DNA of 64,000 nucleotides from a bacterium (GTDB lineage: Bacteria > Armatimonadota > Zipacnadia > Zipacnadales > Zipacnadaceae). The position numbers and the translations under genes were made by a program. The notes under the pieces were generated by a model, which saw only the letters and a list, made by a program, of their open reading frames with translations, did no database searches and was not told the DNA's origin. The stretch's first letter is position 1. Each line of letters opens with the position of its first letter. Positions 9,441 through 17,409 of this stretch are shown piece after piece. Location of the stretch: assembly GCA_030615605.1 (NCBI GenBank), contig JAUWYY010000004.1, forward strand, positions 124,001 to 188,000, read 5' to 3'.

Positions 9441-9665
9441 TCAGCGGAAGGCGGGTTGAGTGCGGGGACGAATGTCATAACCGTACTTGCGGGCGCGGGT
9501 CTCGAACGCTTGCTCTCCACCTTCCATGATCTTAGTGACCTGCCCAACGATCTCAGGTAGATCAACGGCACCTTGGGCTACGACATCACCCTCGGGGGGG
9601 GGCCGCAGAGCGCGACCAGCTACTGCACGTTTCGGCTTTAAGACTTCGTCTTGAACACCAAGCAG
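9441..9665 (-). pseudogene. Orphan ORF with a nine-base C tract, probably decayed
   Basis: The open frame ending at 9441 encodes a protein-like stretch (EGDVVAQGAVDLPEIVG, then QAFETRARKYGYDIRPR), but no ATG, GTG or TTG start lies in frame before it. On the minus strand it runs through a C9 tract (plus-strand G9 at 9594-9602), a classic slippage or sequencing-error site. It overlaps the 3' end of the DUF4177-like gene. The family is not recognised. It may be the remnant of a small gene in the purQ-purS transcript or a gene interrupted by an indel. Confidence 0.4.
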
Positions 9666-9874
9666 TTGAAGTCAATGGTGACCGGTTTCTGCCCAAAGAG
9701 CCCTGTGAGGCAACCTGGGGGTTGTGTCACTGCGATCTGAGCGATTTGGTCGAGCTCCCACCCCTGGCGTGCCCACTCATTGAGACGCTGTGCGATCAAC
9801 TGGGCAGGACCCTCGGTCTTGCCTCCCGTCACTGTGAGATTGGACGGGAGGAACTCTACGCCGTACTGTGCCAT
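9638..9874 (-). CDS. Small DUF4177-like protein
   Basis: A 78-residue soluble protein with a strand-helix-strand layout: an initial strand (MAQYGVEFL), a helix with RLNEWARQGWELDQI, and a final strand (FNCLVFKTK). LNEWARQGWEL resembles the core of DUF4177 (LNELGAEGWEL), a small family of unknown function. AAAGGAG ten bases upstream sets the ATG. It follows the PurS-like gene by 53 bases on the same strand, so it is probably co-transcribed. No function is assigned. Confidence 0.68.
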   Translation of the reverse strand: MAQYGVEFLPSNLTVTGGKTEGPAQLIAQRLNEWARQGWELDQIAQIAVTQPPGCLTGLFGQKPVTIDFNCLVFKTKS

Positions 9875-9927
9875 TTGCTATCCGCTCCTTTCATGGTTTC
9901 GGTGCTGCTTGGTTCACCCAGGATGAC

Positions 9928-10461
9928 CTATAGGATCTCCCACGCCTGGAAGTGCGGGTTGATCAGTACGCCCTGGTCGCGGGCGGTGGTCACCGTAATC
10001 TCCTCGGCGATTTGCCGGGCCTGGTCAGAGCTGTCGGCGGCCAGTAGCAGTACCCATAATATCCCCCGTCGGACTGCCGCAACCTGCCCACCGTAACCCA
10101 GCCGCTGGGTCAGCGCCTGCTGAATATCGTCGGCCTGGGCTCCTTCGGCATCAGTGACCAGCACTTCCACTCGCCACAAGCCCTCCTGCTGGCTGGGTCC
10201 GCCGCCTCGGTCTTGCGGAGAACGGATCTCGTAGCTGTGCTTGTTGGGGTTGACGAAGAGGTTGGTCTTCTCGGCCAGTTCGTGGGCAAGCTCATTGGCA
10301 AGCTGCGTATCGGTGGTATTCAGGTCGAGCGAGTAGTAATCGCTACGCCGCAGCTCTTTGAGCACCTCGTCATAGCCCAGACGCCGGCGAATAGACGAGG
10401 CGGCGGTCAGGGCGGTAACATCGGGGATCTTCAGGCTGACCAGCAGTTCAAGCGTCTGCAT
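9928..10461 (-). CDS. purS: Tandem (double-domain) PurS-like protein
   Basis: A 177-residue protein made of two PurS-like halves. Residues 1-78 contain SIRRRLGYDEVLKELRRSDYYSLDL; residues about 94-177 contain ALTQRLGYGGQVAAVRRGILWVLLL. Each has the strand-helix-strand pattern and the RLGY(D/G) signature. Bacterial PurS is normally a single domain of about 80 residues that bridges PurQ and PurL in the FGAM synthase complex. The gene is 70 bases downstream of purQ in the same direction, which supports the role. A fused pair would resemble a covalent PurS dimer. The second half is more divergent. Confidence 0.82.
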   Translation of the reverse strand: MQTLELLVSLKIPDVTALTAASSIRRRLGYDEVLKELRRSDYYSLDLNTTDTQLANELAHELAEKTNLFVNPNKHSYEIRSPQDRGGGPSQQEGLWRVEVLVTDAEGAQADDIQQALTQRLGYGGQVAAVRRGILWVLLLAADSSDQARQIAEEITVTTARDQGVLINPHFQAWEIL

Positions 10462-10531
10462 TTGAACCTCCCGGGTCTCTTCGAAGTTCTGCGTTGCTCA
10501 GTCCGGCATAGTGGTGTCTGGCTGTGGGCTA

Positions 10532-11392
10532 TCAGTGAACCGCTATGAGCAGGGCCTGGCGCAGGGACTCAAAGATCAGCCGGCCCGGCCCGGGTTGCTG
10601 CATAGCCTCAACCTCGCCCCAGGCCTGGCGCTTGCGCTGGCCCCAGTCGTTCTTCAGTTCGGAAGGAATCTGGCGGATGAAACTGGCCCGCTCCGGGTGC
10701 GGCATCATCGCCAGCACATTGCCCGCCGGATTGCACAGACCCGCGATATTATCCGTGGCCCCGTTGGGATTGATCTCGGGGCTGTCATCAACATGCCCGT
10801 CGGCATCACAATACTGAAAGACGATCTGGTCGTTACTATGCAACTGAGCGATGACCTGGGGATCGCGGGTGGTAAATCTACCCTCGCCGTGAGCTATGGG
10901 CACCGGCCAGATGTAGTCAGCAGGCATCTGGCTACTCAGTGCGCAACGCCCCGACTGGCAGCTATGCTTCAGATATACCCAGCGGCAGCAGAAGTCGCCA
11001 ATACGTCCGCCAGGGTCTGGGTAGTTGGGCGCTAGCCCCATCTGCACCTGACCGGGTTCAAGACCGGGGATAAGCCCGGCCTCGACCAGGACCTGAGCGC
11101 CGTTGCAGATACCCAGCACCGGCTTGTCATGTTCGATTACCTGCTCGAACATCGTGGTCACGATGGGTTCTTTGGTGGCAATCACGCCGGAGCGGACGCG
11201 GTCCTGGTAGGAGAAGCCGCCACCTATTATGTAACCGTGGTATTCAACCAGACCGGCCGGGTCGCGATTCCAGCGGAAGATGTCACAGGATATACCAGCG
11301 GCCTCCGCCGCCCGCTGGGATTCCCACTCGCAATTGGAGCCGGGAAATTGAATCAAGGCAACGCGCGGTCGCCCCTCGGGTGAGTATTCCAT
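10532..11392 (-). CDS. purQ: Phosphoribosylformylglycinamidine synthase, glutaminase subunit PurQ
   Basis: A 286-residue class I glutamine amidotransferase that supplies ammonia for FGAM synthesis in purine biosynthesis. It starts RVALIQFPGSNCE; the nucleophile lies in GICNGAQVL, and MMPHPER contains the catalytic His-x-Glu. IAHGEGRF is also conserved. It is longer than B. subtilis PurQ (about 227) but like the longer variants. The ATG at 11392 follows GGGAGGAG with normal spacing, so the in-frame ATG ten codons further upstream is not used. PurS follows; purL is not in the window. Confidence 0.95.
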   Translation of the reverse strand: MEYSPEGRPRVALIQFPGSNCEWESQRAAEAAGISCDIFRWNRDPAGLVEYHGYIIGGGFSYQDRVRSGVIATKEPIVTTMFEQVIEHDKPVLGICNGAQVLVEAGLIPGLEPGQVQMGLAPNYPDPGGRIGDFCCRWVYLKHSCQSGRCALSSQMPADYIWPVPIAHGEGRFTTRDPQVIAQLHSNDQIVFQYCDADGHVDDSPEINPNGATDNIAGLCNPAGNVLAMMPHPERASFIRQIPSELKNDWGQRKRQAWGEVEAMQQPGPGRLIFESLRQALLIAVH

Positions 11393-11431
11393 CAGCACTG
11401 CTCCTCCCTGCTCTGGCAACAATGTAGAGCA

Positions 11432-11460
11432 ATTATATCTGAAGACTTAGGTTTGAACAA
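11432..11460 (-). promoter_or_regulatory. Probable promoter of purQ-purS
   Basis: Leftward TTGTTC (11460-11455), a 17-base spacer and a perfect TATAAT (11437-11432), with a leader of about 30 bases before the purQ ribosome binding site. The -35 is poor, and no PurR or purine riboswitch signature was seen. Confidence 0.6.
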
Positions 11461-11486
11461 GCGCGACTGCGGCACATACATAACAG

Positions 11487-11515
11487 TTGACGTCAGACGG
11501 CTGAATGTCTACAAT
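11487..11515 (+). promoter_or_regulatory. Sigma-70 promoter of the polysaccharide export gene
   Basis: TTGACG (11487-11492), a 17-base spacer and TACAAT (11510-11515), about 45 bases before the ATG at 11568. It diverges from the purQ promoter within an intergenic region of 175 bases. Confidence 0.78.
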
Positions 11516-11567
11516 GAATAAGTGGCATGTCTAACAGTAGGAGGGGACGTGGGACGGAATCACTATT

Positions 11568-13247
11568 ATGAAGCGTACCACAACAGTAATTTCTTATGCG
11601 ACGACCCTCCACCTGCTATTCATATCAGGCTTACTGCTAACTGCTGGCATGTCGTCAACGGCGGGGCAGGGCCTGTTGGGTCCGGACTATCAACTGAGTC
11701 CGGGCGATGTGCTGCAGGTGGAGGTCTTCGGGAGTGCCGATATGTCGGGCGCCTACACAGTGGGGCCGGCGGGGACTATAACGATGCCCCAGCTTGGGCA
11801 GGTGTACCTGCGGAGTATGACCATGGAACAGGCGCGCCAGCACCTCACCGAGCGGCTCGGTGAGCTTCTGCGGCTGCCGTATGTCATTCTGAGCATCCGC
11901 GAAATCGAGTCGGTACGCAAGGTCTATGTCTCTGGCTATGTTAGCAGCCAGGAGCCGCTGATGCTGCCGTTTGGCGCAACGGTGGTGGACGCGGTGATTG
12001 GTGCGGGTCTTACTGAGCTTTCTGACCTGGGCCGTGTACGGGTGACTCATCCCGGCGAGCAGTCCAAAGTGTTGAATCTCAGCGGCATCCGCACCGAGCA
12101 GCCCATTGATATCACCGAGCGCGTCCAGTACGGAGACATAATATACGTGCCCAAGGTGCGCGAACGCATCGCAGTGCTGGGCTATGTCGAGAATCCCACG
12201 ACTGTTCGCATCCCGGTCGGCGAGCAGGTCCGGGTCCTGGAAGCAATTACGCGGCTGGCTGGCGGGCTATCGGCAGGCGCGGATAACTCGACTGCCCTGC
12301 TGATCCATCAGGACCAGCGCAGTGAGACAATAGACTTGTATCGGCTGATGAAAGAGGGGGATATCTCCGAGAACAAGGTGCTGCAGGCCGGTGATGTCCT
12401 AGTCATCAATGAGGCGAGCAGCATATCTATCGTTGGTGAGGTGGTCACTCCCGCTACCTTCCGCAGCGGCGAACCGGTCCGGGTGCTGCAGTTGTTGGCT
12501 AGTGCTCAGGGCTTTACCCCGAAGGCGGATTTGGCTGAGGCGCGAGTTTACTCCCAGGACGGCGAGATGCGCCCTGTTGACCTTGAGGCACTCTGGGAAG
12601 AGGGCGATCAGTCCCAGAACATCCAGCTCTTCCCCGGTGACATATTGGTGATTCCGGAAAAAGAGCCGGAAACAGTGCTGATTGCCGGTGCGGTCGAACA
12701 GCCACGAGTGTTGGATATTGCAGAAATCAAAGAGCGCGACCTGCTGTGCATCGTGACGCTGTCTGGTCCCACCGAGATGGCTGACCTGCGGCGTGTGACT
12801 GTCTACCGGCAGGAGAAGCCCATCAGCGTTGACGTCCAGGCCATGATGGACGAGGGGCAACTCTCGCAGAACATAGATGTCGAGCCCGGCGACATCGTGA
12901 TGATACCGGAGAAAGAAACGCTCTATGTGCTCGGCGCTGTGGGAGTTCAGGGCAAGTTCCCCTGGGAACCGGACCTGACCGCACTTGATGTGGTCGCGCG
13001 CAGTGGAGGGCTAAGCGAGACTGCCAACACGGAAGAAGTGCATATTCTGCGGCCGGATCCCGAAGCGGAAGAGTGGGAGCACATCGTAGTCTCGATAGGT
13101 GATTATAGAAAGGGAATTCCGCCTGACGAGGCGATTCTGAAGCCCGCGGATATAGTCTATGTGCCGCCTAAGAAGCCAAGCAAGTCACTGATGGACCAAC
13201 TCCGCGATCTACTGTGGATCGGTGCGATGATGCGCCTGTTTGACTGA
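11568..13247 (+). CDS. Polysaccharide export protein with five SLBB domains
   Basis: A 559-residue secreted protein of the Wza/OPX group. It has an N-terminal signal peptide (hydrophobic to about residue 30, no lipobox Cys), a polysaccharide-export domain at about 43-115 (LSPGDVLQVEVFGS, GTITMPQLGQVYL), then SLBB-type beta-grasp domains beginning near residues 119, 200, 286, 369 and 451, each with a VxGxV...P pattern. A C-terminal amphipathic or hydrophobic segment (LLWIGAMMRLF) ends the protein. OPX proteins usually have two SLBB domains, so five would make a longer periplasmic conduit. No capsule or EPS genes flank it. Confidence 0.85.
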   Translation: MKRTTTVISYATTLHLLFISGLLLTAGMSSTAGQGLLGPDYQLSPGDVLQVEVFGSADMSGAYTVGPAGTITMPQLGQVYLRSMTMEQARQHLTERLGELLRLPYVILSIREIESVRKVYVSGYVSSQEPLMLPFGATVVDAVIGAGLTELSDLGRVRVTHPGEQSKVLNLSGIRTEQPIDITERVQYGDIIYVPKVRERIAVLGYVENPTTVRIPVGEQVRVLEAITRLAGGLSAGADNSTALLIHQDQRSETIDLYRLMKEGDISENKVLQAGDVLVINEASSISIVGEVVTPATFRSGEPVRVLQLLASAQGFTPKADLAEARVYSQDGEMRPVDLEALWEEGDQSQNIQLFPGDILVIPEKEPETVLIAGAVEQPRVLDIAEIKERDLLCIVTLSGPTEMADLRRVTVYRQEKPISVDVQAMMDEGQLSQNIDVEPGDIVMIPEKETLYVLGAVGVQGKFPWEPDLTALDVVARSGGLSETANTEEVHILRPDPEAEEWEHIVVSIGDYRKGIPPDEAILKPADIVYVPPKKPSKSLMDQLRDLLWIGAMMRLFD

Positions 13248-13253
13248 CCTGAA

Positions 13254-14207
13254 TCACCGGGTCAGTTTCGCCAGAATTCGGGTCATCCGCTCGAGGCCGT
13301 GGAGTTCGACCAGGCTATTATAGTCAGCTACGACCAGACGTTCGGCCCCCAGGCTGGTCGCCAACTGCTTTTGCCTCGCCACGCTGGCAGTATCTTCCAG
13401 GTCACTGGTAACCCAAACCCATAACTGCTTCCCCCGTGCGGCAACCGCGGAGGCCGCATCAGTGTAGCCCGCCATCTTACTGTCTATCAAACTCTCATCG
13501 TCCCCTACAGCTAACAGGGATACTGCGTCTACTGCGGCACTCTCAGCCAGCAGTGCCCAGTCGTCAGCGCCGGTGTAGCGGAAGCTGGAGGAGGCCAGCG
13601 GCGGTGGCATAACTATTGAGCGCAAGCGCCGGTCTACCGCATGTATGGCGGCCCGGGCGGCCAGCAGAAACATGGCGATGCTCTGGCGCCGAAATTCCAG
13701 AACCTCTGGCGTGAGGCGCTTGGGCAGTTCTTTGTCATAGCTGCCGCGGAACAGCCGCTGGCAGTGCTCGCAGCGGCAGCTCCAGGTGCCCCGTGAGTAA
13801 TGAAAAGAGGGCTCATCCCACACAAATCCGTTGACCTCCAGCAGCCACGCCAGCGTGCGTATGCTGGAGTTGAACCATTCCAGGAAGCGAGGATCATTGG
13901 GGCAGGCTTTGGGGCAGCGCCGCCCGCGACTGTCAATCTGCAGAGTTTGTGGCCAGGTGTGGACGTACAGGCTGGGAATGCGAGGGTCAGGATCCAGCAG
14001 CCGGCCGTAGCCCCACGGGATAGCATAGCATTCCAGGCCGCTGCGCCGGGCCTCCAGTACAAATGCTGCCATCCGTTCGGCCTCCCAGCGCAGTTCATCC
14101 TCGTAGCATCCGATGAGCAAGCTGCTGACGCCGCTGCCCACGATTGCCTCGATATTTACCTCGTCCAGCGACTCTATTCCACCAGTGATGGCCAAGCCAA
14201 CATCCAT
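13254..14207 (-). CDS. TIM-barrel, glycosidase-like protein of unknown function
   Basis: A 317-residue cytoplasmic protein (no signal peptide) with alternating strands and helices suggesting a barrel. GFVWDEPSFHYSRG near residue 128 has an acidic pair at a strand end, and CRCEHCQRLF near 145 is a Cys-rich motif seen in putative glycoside hydrolases and agarase-like families of environmental bacteria. LLIGCYEDELRWEAERM and AIPWGYGRLLDPDP also fit that type. Reaction and substrate cannot be named. A CGGGAG site sets the ATG at 14207, 34 bases after the methyltransferase stop on the same strand. Confidence 0.5.
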   Translation of the reverse strand: MDVGLAITGGIESLDEVNIEAIVGSGVSSLLIGCYEDELRWEAERMAAFVLEARRSGLECYAIPWGYGRLLDPDPRIPSLYVHTWPQTLQIDSRGRRCPKACPNDPRFLEWFNSSIRTLAWLLEVNGFVWDEPSFHYSRGTWSCRCEHCQRLFRGSYDKELPKRLTPEVLEFRRQSIAMFLLAARAAIHAVDRRLRSIVMPPPLASSSFRYTGADDWALLAESAAVDAVSLLAVGDDESLIDSKMAGYTDAASAVAARGKQLWVWVTSDLEDTASVARQKQLATSLGAERLVVADYNSLVELHGLERMTRILAKLTR

Positions 14208-14241
14208 AGCAGCTACTCCCGTATGATTGAGCGATTGAGTG

Positions 14242-14970
14242 CTATGGCTTGCGCACTACTGCCACCAGCGAGGCCCCCCAGGGCAGCCCGCTGGTATGCA
14301 CAAAGAACGCTTCCAGTTCTTGGATAGCCAGAAAAAGCCGGTCGATTCCGTAAGGCAGTGGGGTGATGCCGGTTTTCCGGGCACTTGCGCCAACACACCG
14401 GATCCACAGCCGGTGAATCATCATCAAGGGCAACAGAAAGCTGGTTACATAGGTCAGCTTGAGTTCTTCGAAGCCAGCGGCCCGCAGCATCCTGCGCAGC
14501 GGCTTGCGATGATAGCGGCGCAAGTGACTGAGCACCTCATCGTGGGGGCTCCACAAGCACCGCAGAGCCGGCACAGTCAATACCGCCACACCGCCAGGAC
14601 GCAGCACGCGGTGGAATTCGCGGAGGGCCTGGTTGTCATCCTCGACATGTTCAATGACATCGCAGCTAGTCAGCACGTCAAAGGCGTTATCGGGAAAGTC
14701 CAGGCGCTCGACGCTACACTGCACCAGATTCCCTATCCCCCGCTGCCGGCAGAATGCCAGAGCCTCGGGCGATACGTCGCAGCCCCAGACCTCCCCCAGG
14801 TCTGTCAGCGAACTCATCAACGCTCCGGTTCCTGCTCCGGCATCCAGAATCTTCAACGGTGAGCTGCCCGCATATCTGCCAATCAAGCTGCGCACCAACC
14901 GGCGCCGCGCCACAAACCACCAGTAGGAGTCTTCCAGCTCGTACATTTGCTTCAGGTATACAGCATCCAT
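14242..14970 (-). CDS. SAM-dependent class I methyltransferase
   Basis: A 242-residue methyltransferase. Motif I is ILDAGAGTGALMSSL (about residue 40), followed by GCDVSPEALAFCRQRG and LTSCDVIEHVEDDNQAL, the UbiE/COQ5-like layout. HRVLRPGGVAVLTVPA is the post-motif III strand. The C-terminal third contains a hydrophobic stretch and resembles small membrane-associated methyltransferases often near glycosyltransferases. The substrate is unknown. It is divergent from lexA and probably co-transcribed with the barrel protein after it. Confidence 0.82.
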   Translation of the reverse strand: MDAVYLKQMYELEDSYWWFVARRRLVRSLIGRYAGSSPLKILDAGAGTGALMSSLTDLGEVWGCDVSPEALAFCRQRGIGNLVQCSVERLDFPDNAFDVLTSCDVIEHVEDDNQALREFHRVLRPGGVAVLTVPALRCLWSPHDEVLSHLRRYHRKPLRRMLRAAGFEELKLTYVTSFLLPLMMIHRLWIRCVGASARKTGITPLPYGIDRLFLAIQELEAFFVHTSGLPWGASLVAVVRKP

Positions 14971-14993
14971 GCTTATCTATTATGCACCTAGAA

Positions 14994-15029
14994 CGAACGT
15001 TTGACAAGTTTCGACAAATCTGCTAAACT
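14994..15029 (+). promoter_or_regulatory. lexA promoter with a short CGAACGTTTG palindrome over the -35
   Basis: TTGACA (15001-15006), a 17-base spacer and TAAACT (15024-15029). CGAACGTTTG (14994-15003) overlaps the -35; its halves match the arms of the Gram-positive SOS box (CGAAC-N4-GTTYG) but without the four-base spacer. Autoregulation by LexA is expected from the family; whether this is the operator is inference. Confidence 0.65.
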
Positions 15030-15069
15030 TTACAGGCAAGTTACCAGCTCTGCGAGGTGGTGAATAGCT

Positions 15070-15684
15070 ATGGCCAAAGACGAGATAACCCGGCGACGAC
15101 AACAGATTCTCGATTACTTGATCGAGACGGCTCAGGAACAGGGATATCCTCCCTCAATGCGCGAAATTGCCAAGGCTGTCGGTCTGAAGTCGCCTTCGAC
15201 GGTGCTATTTCACCTGCGCGTCTTGGAAAAGGCCGGTCTGATTGAGCGCACTCCGTCTCTGAACCGCGCAATCAGATCTGTCACCGGGGGTTCCGAGCCC
15301 CGGGCTGAAGCCAAGTATGTGCCGGTCGTCGGCACAGTAGCGGCTGGCCAGCCCCTGTTGGCCGTAGAGAACATCGAAAGCCGGGTGCCTGTCCCGGAAG
15401 AGATGTTTCCCGGCCAGAACCTGTTTATGCTGCGGGTCAGCGGCGATAGCATGATTGAAGCGGGCATCCTCGACGGTGACATGGTCGTTGTCAGCCAGCA
15501 AAGCACGGCCGAAGCCGGCGAGATAGTGGTGGCACTTCTCGAAGACGAGGCCACCGTCAAGCATTTCTATCCTCGCGAAGATGCCATTGAGCTGCGCCCG
15601 GCAAACCCTGCCATGGAGCCTATTGTCAGCGACCGGGCCAAGGTCATCGGCAAGGTCGTCGGCGTGATCCGCACCGTCACCTAA
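15070..15684 (+). CDS. lexA: SOS repressor LexA
   Basis: A 204-residue LexA. The N-terminal winged helix (RRRQQILDYLIETAQEQGYP, then MREIAKAVGLKSPSTV) binds SOS operators; the C-terminal S24 peptidase domain self-cleaves when RecA is active. The Ala-Gly cleavage site is in VAAGQPLLA (about residue 91), the catalytic Ser in GDSMIEAG (about 127) and the Lys in ATVKHFYP (about 164). GAGGTGGTGAATAGCT precedes the ATG. The gene stands alone, with a hairpin repeat downstream. Confidence 0.97.
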   Translation: MAKDEITRRRQQILDYLIETAQEQGYPPSMREIAKAVGLKSPSTVLFHLRVLEKAGLIERTPSLNRAIRSVTGGSEPRAEAKYVPVVGTVAAGQPLLAVENIESRVPVPEEMFPGQNLFMLRVSGDSMIEAGILDGDMVVVSQQSTAEAGEIVVALLEDEATVKHFYPREDAIELRPANPAMEPIVSDRAKVIGKVVGVIRTVT

Positions 15685-15705
15685 CCCGCCAAATTCATAA
15701 ACGGC

Positions 15706-15757
15706 TTTCGCGGAAAACCCGCTTTTTGAAAAAAGCCGGTTTTTCCGCACCTTTCCG
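15706..15757. repeat. Hairpin repeat copy A, downstream of lexA
   Basis: A long imperfect inverted repeat (GCGGAAAACCCGCTTTTT / AAAAAGCCGGTTTTTCCGC), 22 bases after the lexA stop. Read on the minus strand it begins AAAGGTGCGGAAAAACCGGC and closely matches the hairpin in the ileS leader (31184-31226). It could also act as a terminator for lexA. Confidence 0.6.
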
Positions 15758-15982
15758 GCAAAAACTTCAAGAGCGGAACAGTACGACAGATAGCATACTG
15801 TTATTCCTCACAGGGGGCGAATAGTCTCCATTAAAAGGCCCCCTACAACCGACTTTGCGACTACAAGACATCTTTGTATTTGGATTTATGAATGATCCGC
15901 GCTGAACTGCGTAGGCAGGATGAACTAATAAGCCCCTGCCTGGGCATCACTGGCATCCATGCTGGCAAGCTGAGTGACACAA

Positions 15983-17290
15983 TTATTGTGATGCCGTGCT
16001 TGGCCCTCGGCGCAACAATATCAAAGTGGCATCATCGCGGTCCCACTCGGAGCTAAACTTATGGCTTTCTCGTAGAATCTCGTCGCTGATCTCCTCGATT
16101 GATCCTCCGGCCGCCTTCACACTGCGAGCGACCTGGACGACTCTTTGCACGCCGAACTCCTCCCCGGCCCGGTTGCGCAGCTCAGTTATGCCGTCGGTGT
16201 AGCAGATGAGCAGGTCTCCAAGCTCAATCTGTGTCTCACGCTGCTGGTAGTTGGCATCGCGGCGACCACCGATGACGATTCCGCCGCTGGAAAGCTCTTG
16301 ACAATAATTGTCTGTTCGCAACAGTACAGGAGGATGATGGCCGCAGGAGACGAATGTAAGTTTGCCTGTATCAGGCTGCAACATGCTGATGAATAACGGG
16401 GCATAGCTGTAGGGCTGGAGCACATCGTAGACCGTCTGGTTGATCCGATTGGCTATGGCGGCGGGTGGCAGACCGGCAAAGGCTGCTCCCCGTACCTGTG
16501 AATATATCAAGGACAGGTGGACAAGTCCGTAGGCACTCTTGCCCGGCATATCACCCAGGCAGACCAAGTACTGGCCGTTGGGCAGCTTTGCTACTTCATA
16601 TAGATCTCCGCCCACCCAGCGGGCTGGCTCAAAGCGGAGGGCAAGTTGCCAGCCGGGCAACTGGGGCAGGCTGGTTGACAGAATCGTGTCCTGCACAGTC
16701 CGGGCCAGTTGCAATTCGTGGGTGAATTGCGCAGTAGCCTGATATTGGCGGTCCAGTGCTCGCACTAAGAATCCGCTGATTACGGCAATCAAGAACAAAA
16801 ACAGTGCGCCCTGGTCCCACAGCACGTTTGAGGCCACATTGCCAAGTGCAGTGGGATAGGTTGCTACGTAACTGACCAGGGTAAACAAGACCAAAGCTCC
16901 TGCGGCTGTGCACAGCGAGCCGACCAGTTGGAACCATATTGCCCCAATAAGTACTATGAGATAGTAGACTTGGAAGAGTGACTGCTGCTGAGCCGGACCG
17001 ATCAGGAGAATAGCAGAGCTGACCAACAGCAGATCTAGAGCAAGCGCTATCGGCCGCTGGTAGGGAATGGAGCGTCCCGTCCCAAATGCTAGGAACAGGG
17101 CTATCGTGAAGACTGTTGCAGCTATCAGCAGTATCCAGACGCCAGTGCGCACCTGGGGGTTGAACGGCGGTAGTGTTCCGGCGACAACGAAGGCGATGAT
17201 AAAGGCAGTGCGGAACAAGCCGACAAAGATATCGGTCTCCCACAGAGGCAGGAGTCGGTCGGGTGCCCCGGTAGAGGTGGTGTGATGCAG
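15983..17290 (-). CDS. Membrane-bound SpoIIE/PP2C-type serine phosphatase
   Basis: A protein of about 435 residues: six or so transmembrane segments in residues 20-190, a short coiled linker, then a SpoIIE (PPM) phosphatase domain of the RsbU kind. RWVGGDLYEVAKLPNG, LVCLGDMPGKSAYGLV, SCGHHPPVLLR and LLICYTDGITELRN carry the metal-binding acidic residues. It probably dephosphorylates an anti-sigma-factor antagonist, though no such partner is nearby. The GTG at 17299 lies inside a perfect AAAGGAGGTG ribosome binding site, so the in-frame CTG at 17290, eight bases from GGAGG, is the more likely start. Confidence 0.85.
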   Translation of the reverse strand: MHHTTSTGAPDRLLPLWETDIFVGLFRTAFIIAFVVAGTLPPFNPQVRTGVWILLIAATVFTIALFLAFGTGRSIPYQRPIALALDLLLVSSAILLIGPAQQQSLFQVYYLIVLIGAIWFQLVGSLCTAAGALVLFTLVSYVATYPTALGNVASNVLWDQGALFLFLIAVISGFLVRALDRQYQATAQFTHELQLARTVQDTILSTSLPQLPGWQLALRFEPARWVGGDLYEVAKLPNGQYLVCLGDMPGKSAYGLVHLSLIYSQVRGAAFAGLPPAAIANRINQTVYDVLQPYSYAPLFISMLQPDTGKLTFVSCGHHPPVLLRTDNYCQELSSGGIVIGGRRDANYQQRETQIELGDLLICYTDGITELRNRAGEEFGVQRVVQVARSVKAAGGSIEEISDEILRESHKFSSEWDRDDATLILLRRGPSTASQ

Positions 17291-17409
17291 TTGGCTCACC
17301 TCCTTTGCGGTTATCTGTTCTGACGGCTGTGACTATTTCATAGTTCCGTGCGACAGGGACTTATTCCTGCCTGGCACTTGTAGATGTTCAGCATACGGGA
17401 GAAGTTTGT

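Noticed and set aside
15758-15982. Small gene between lexA and the phosphatase gene
   Set aside because: Only short frames without ribosome binding sites; a GGGGGC/GCCCCC hairpin near 15815-15850 is the sole structure.
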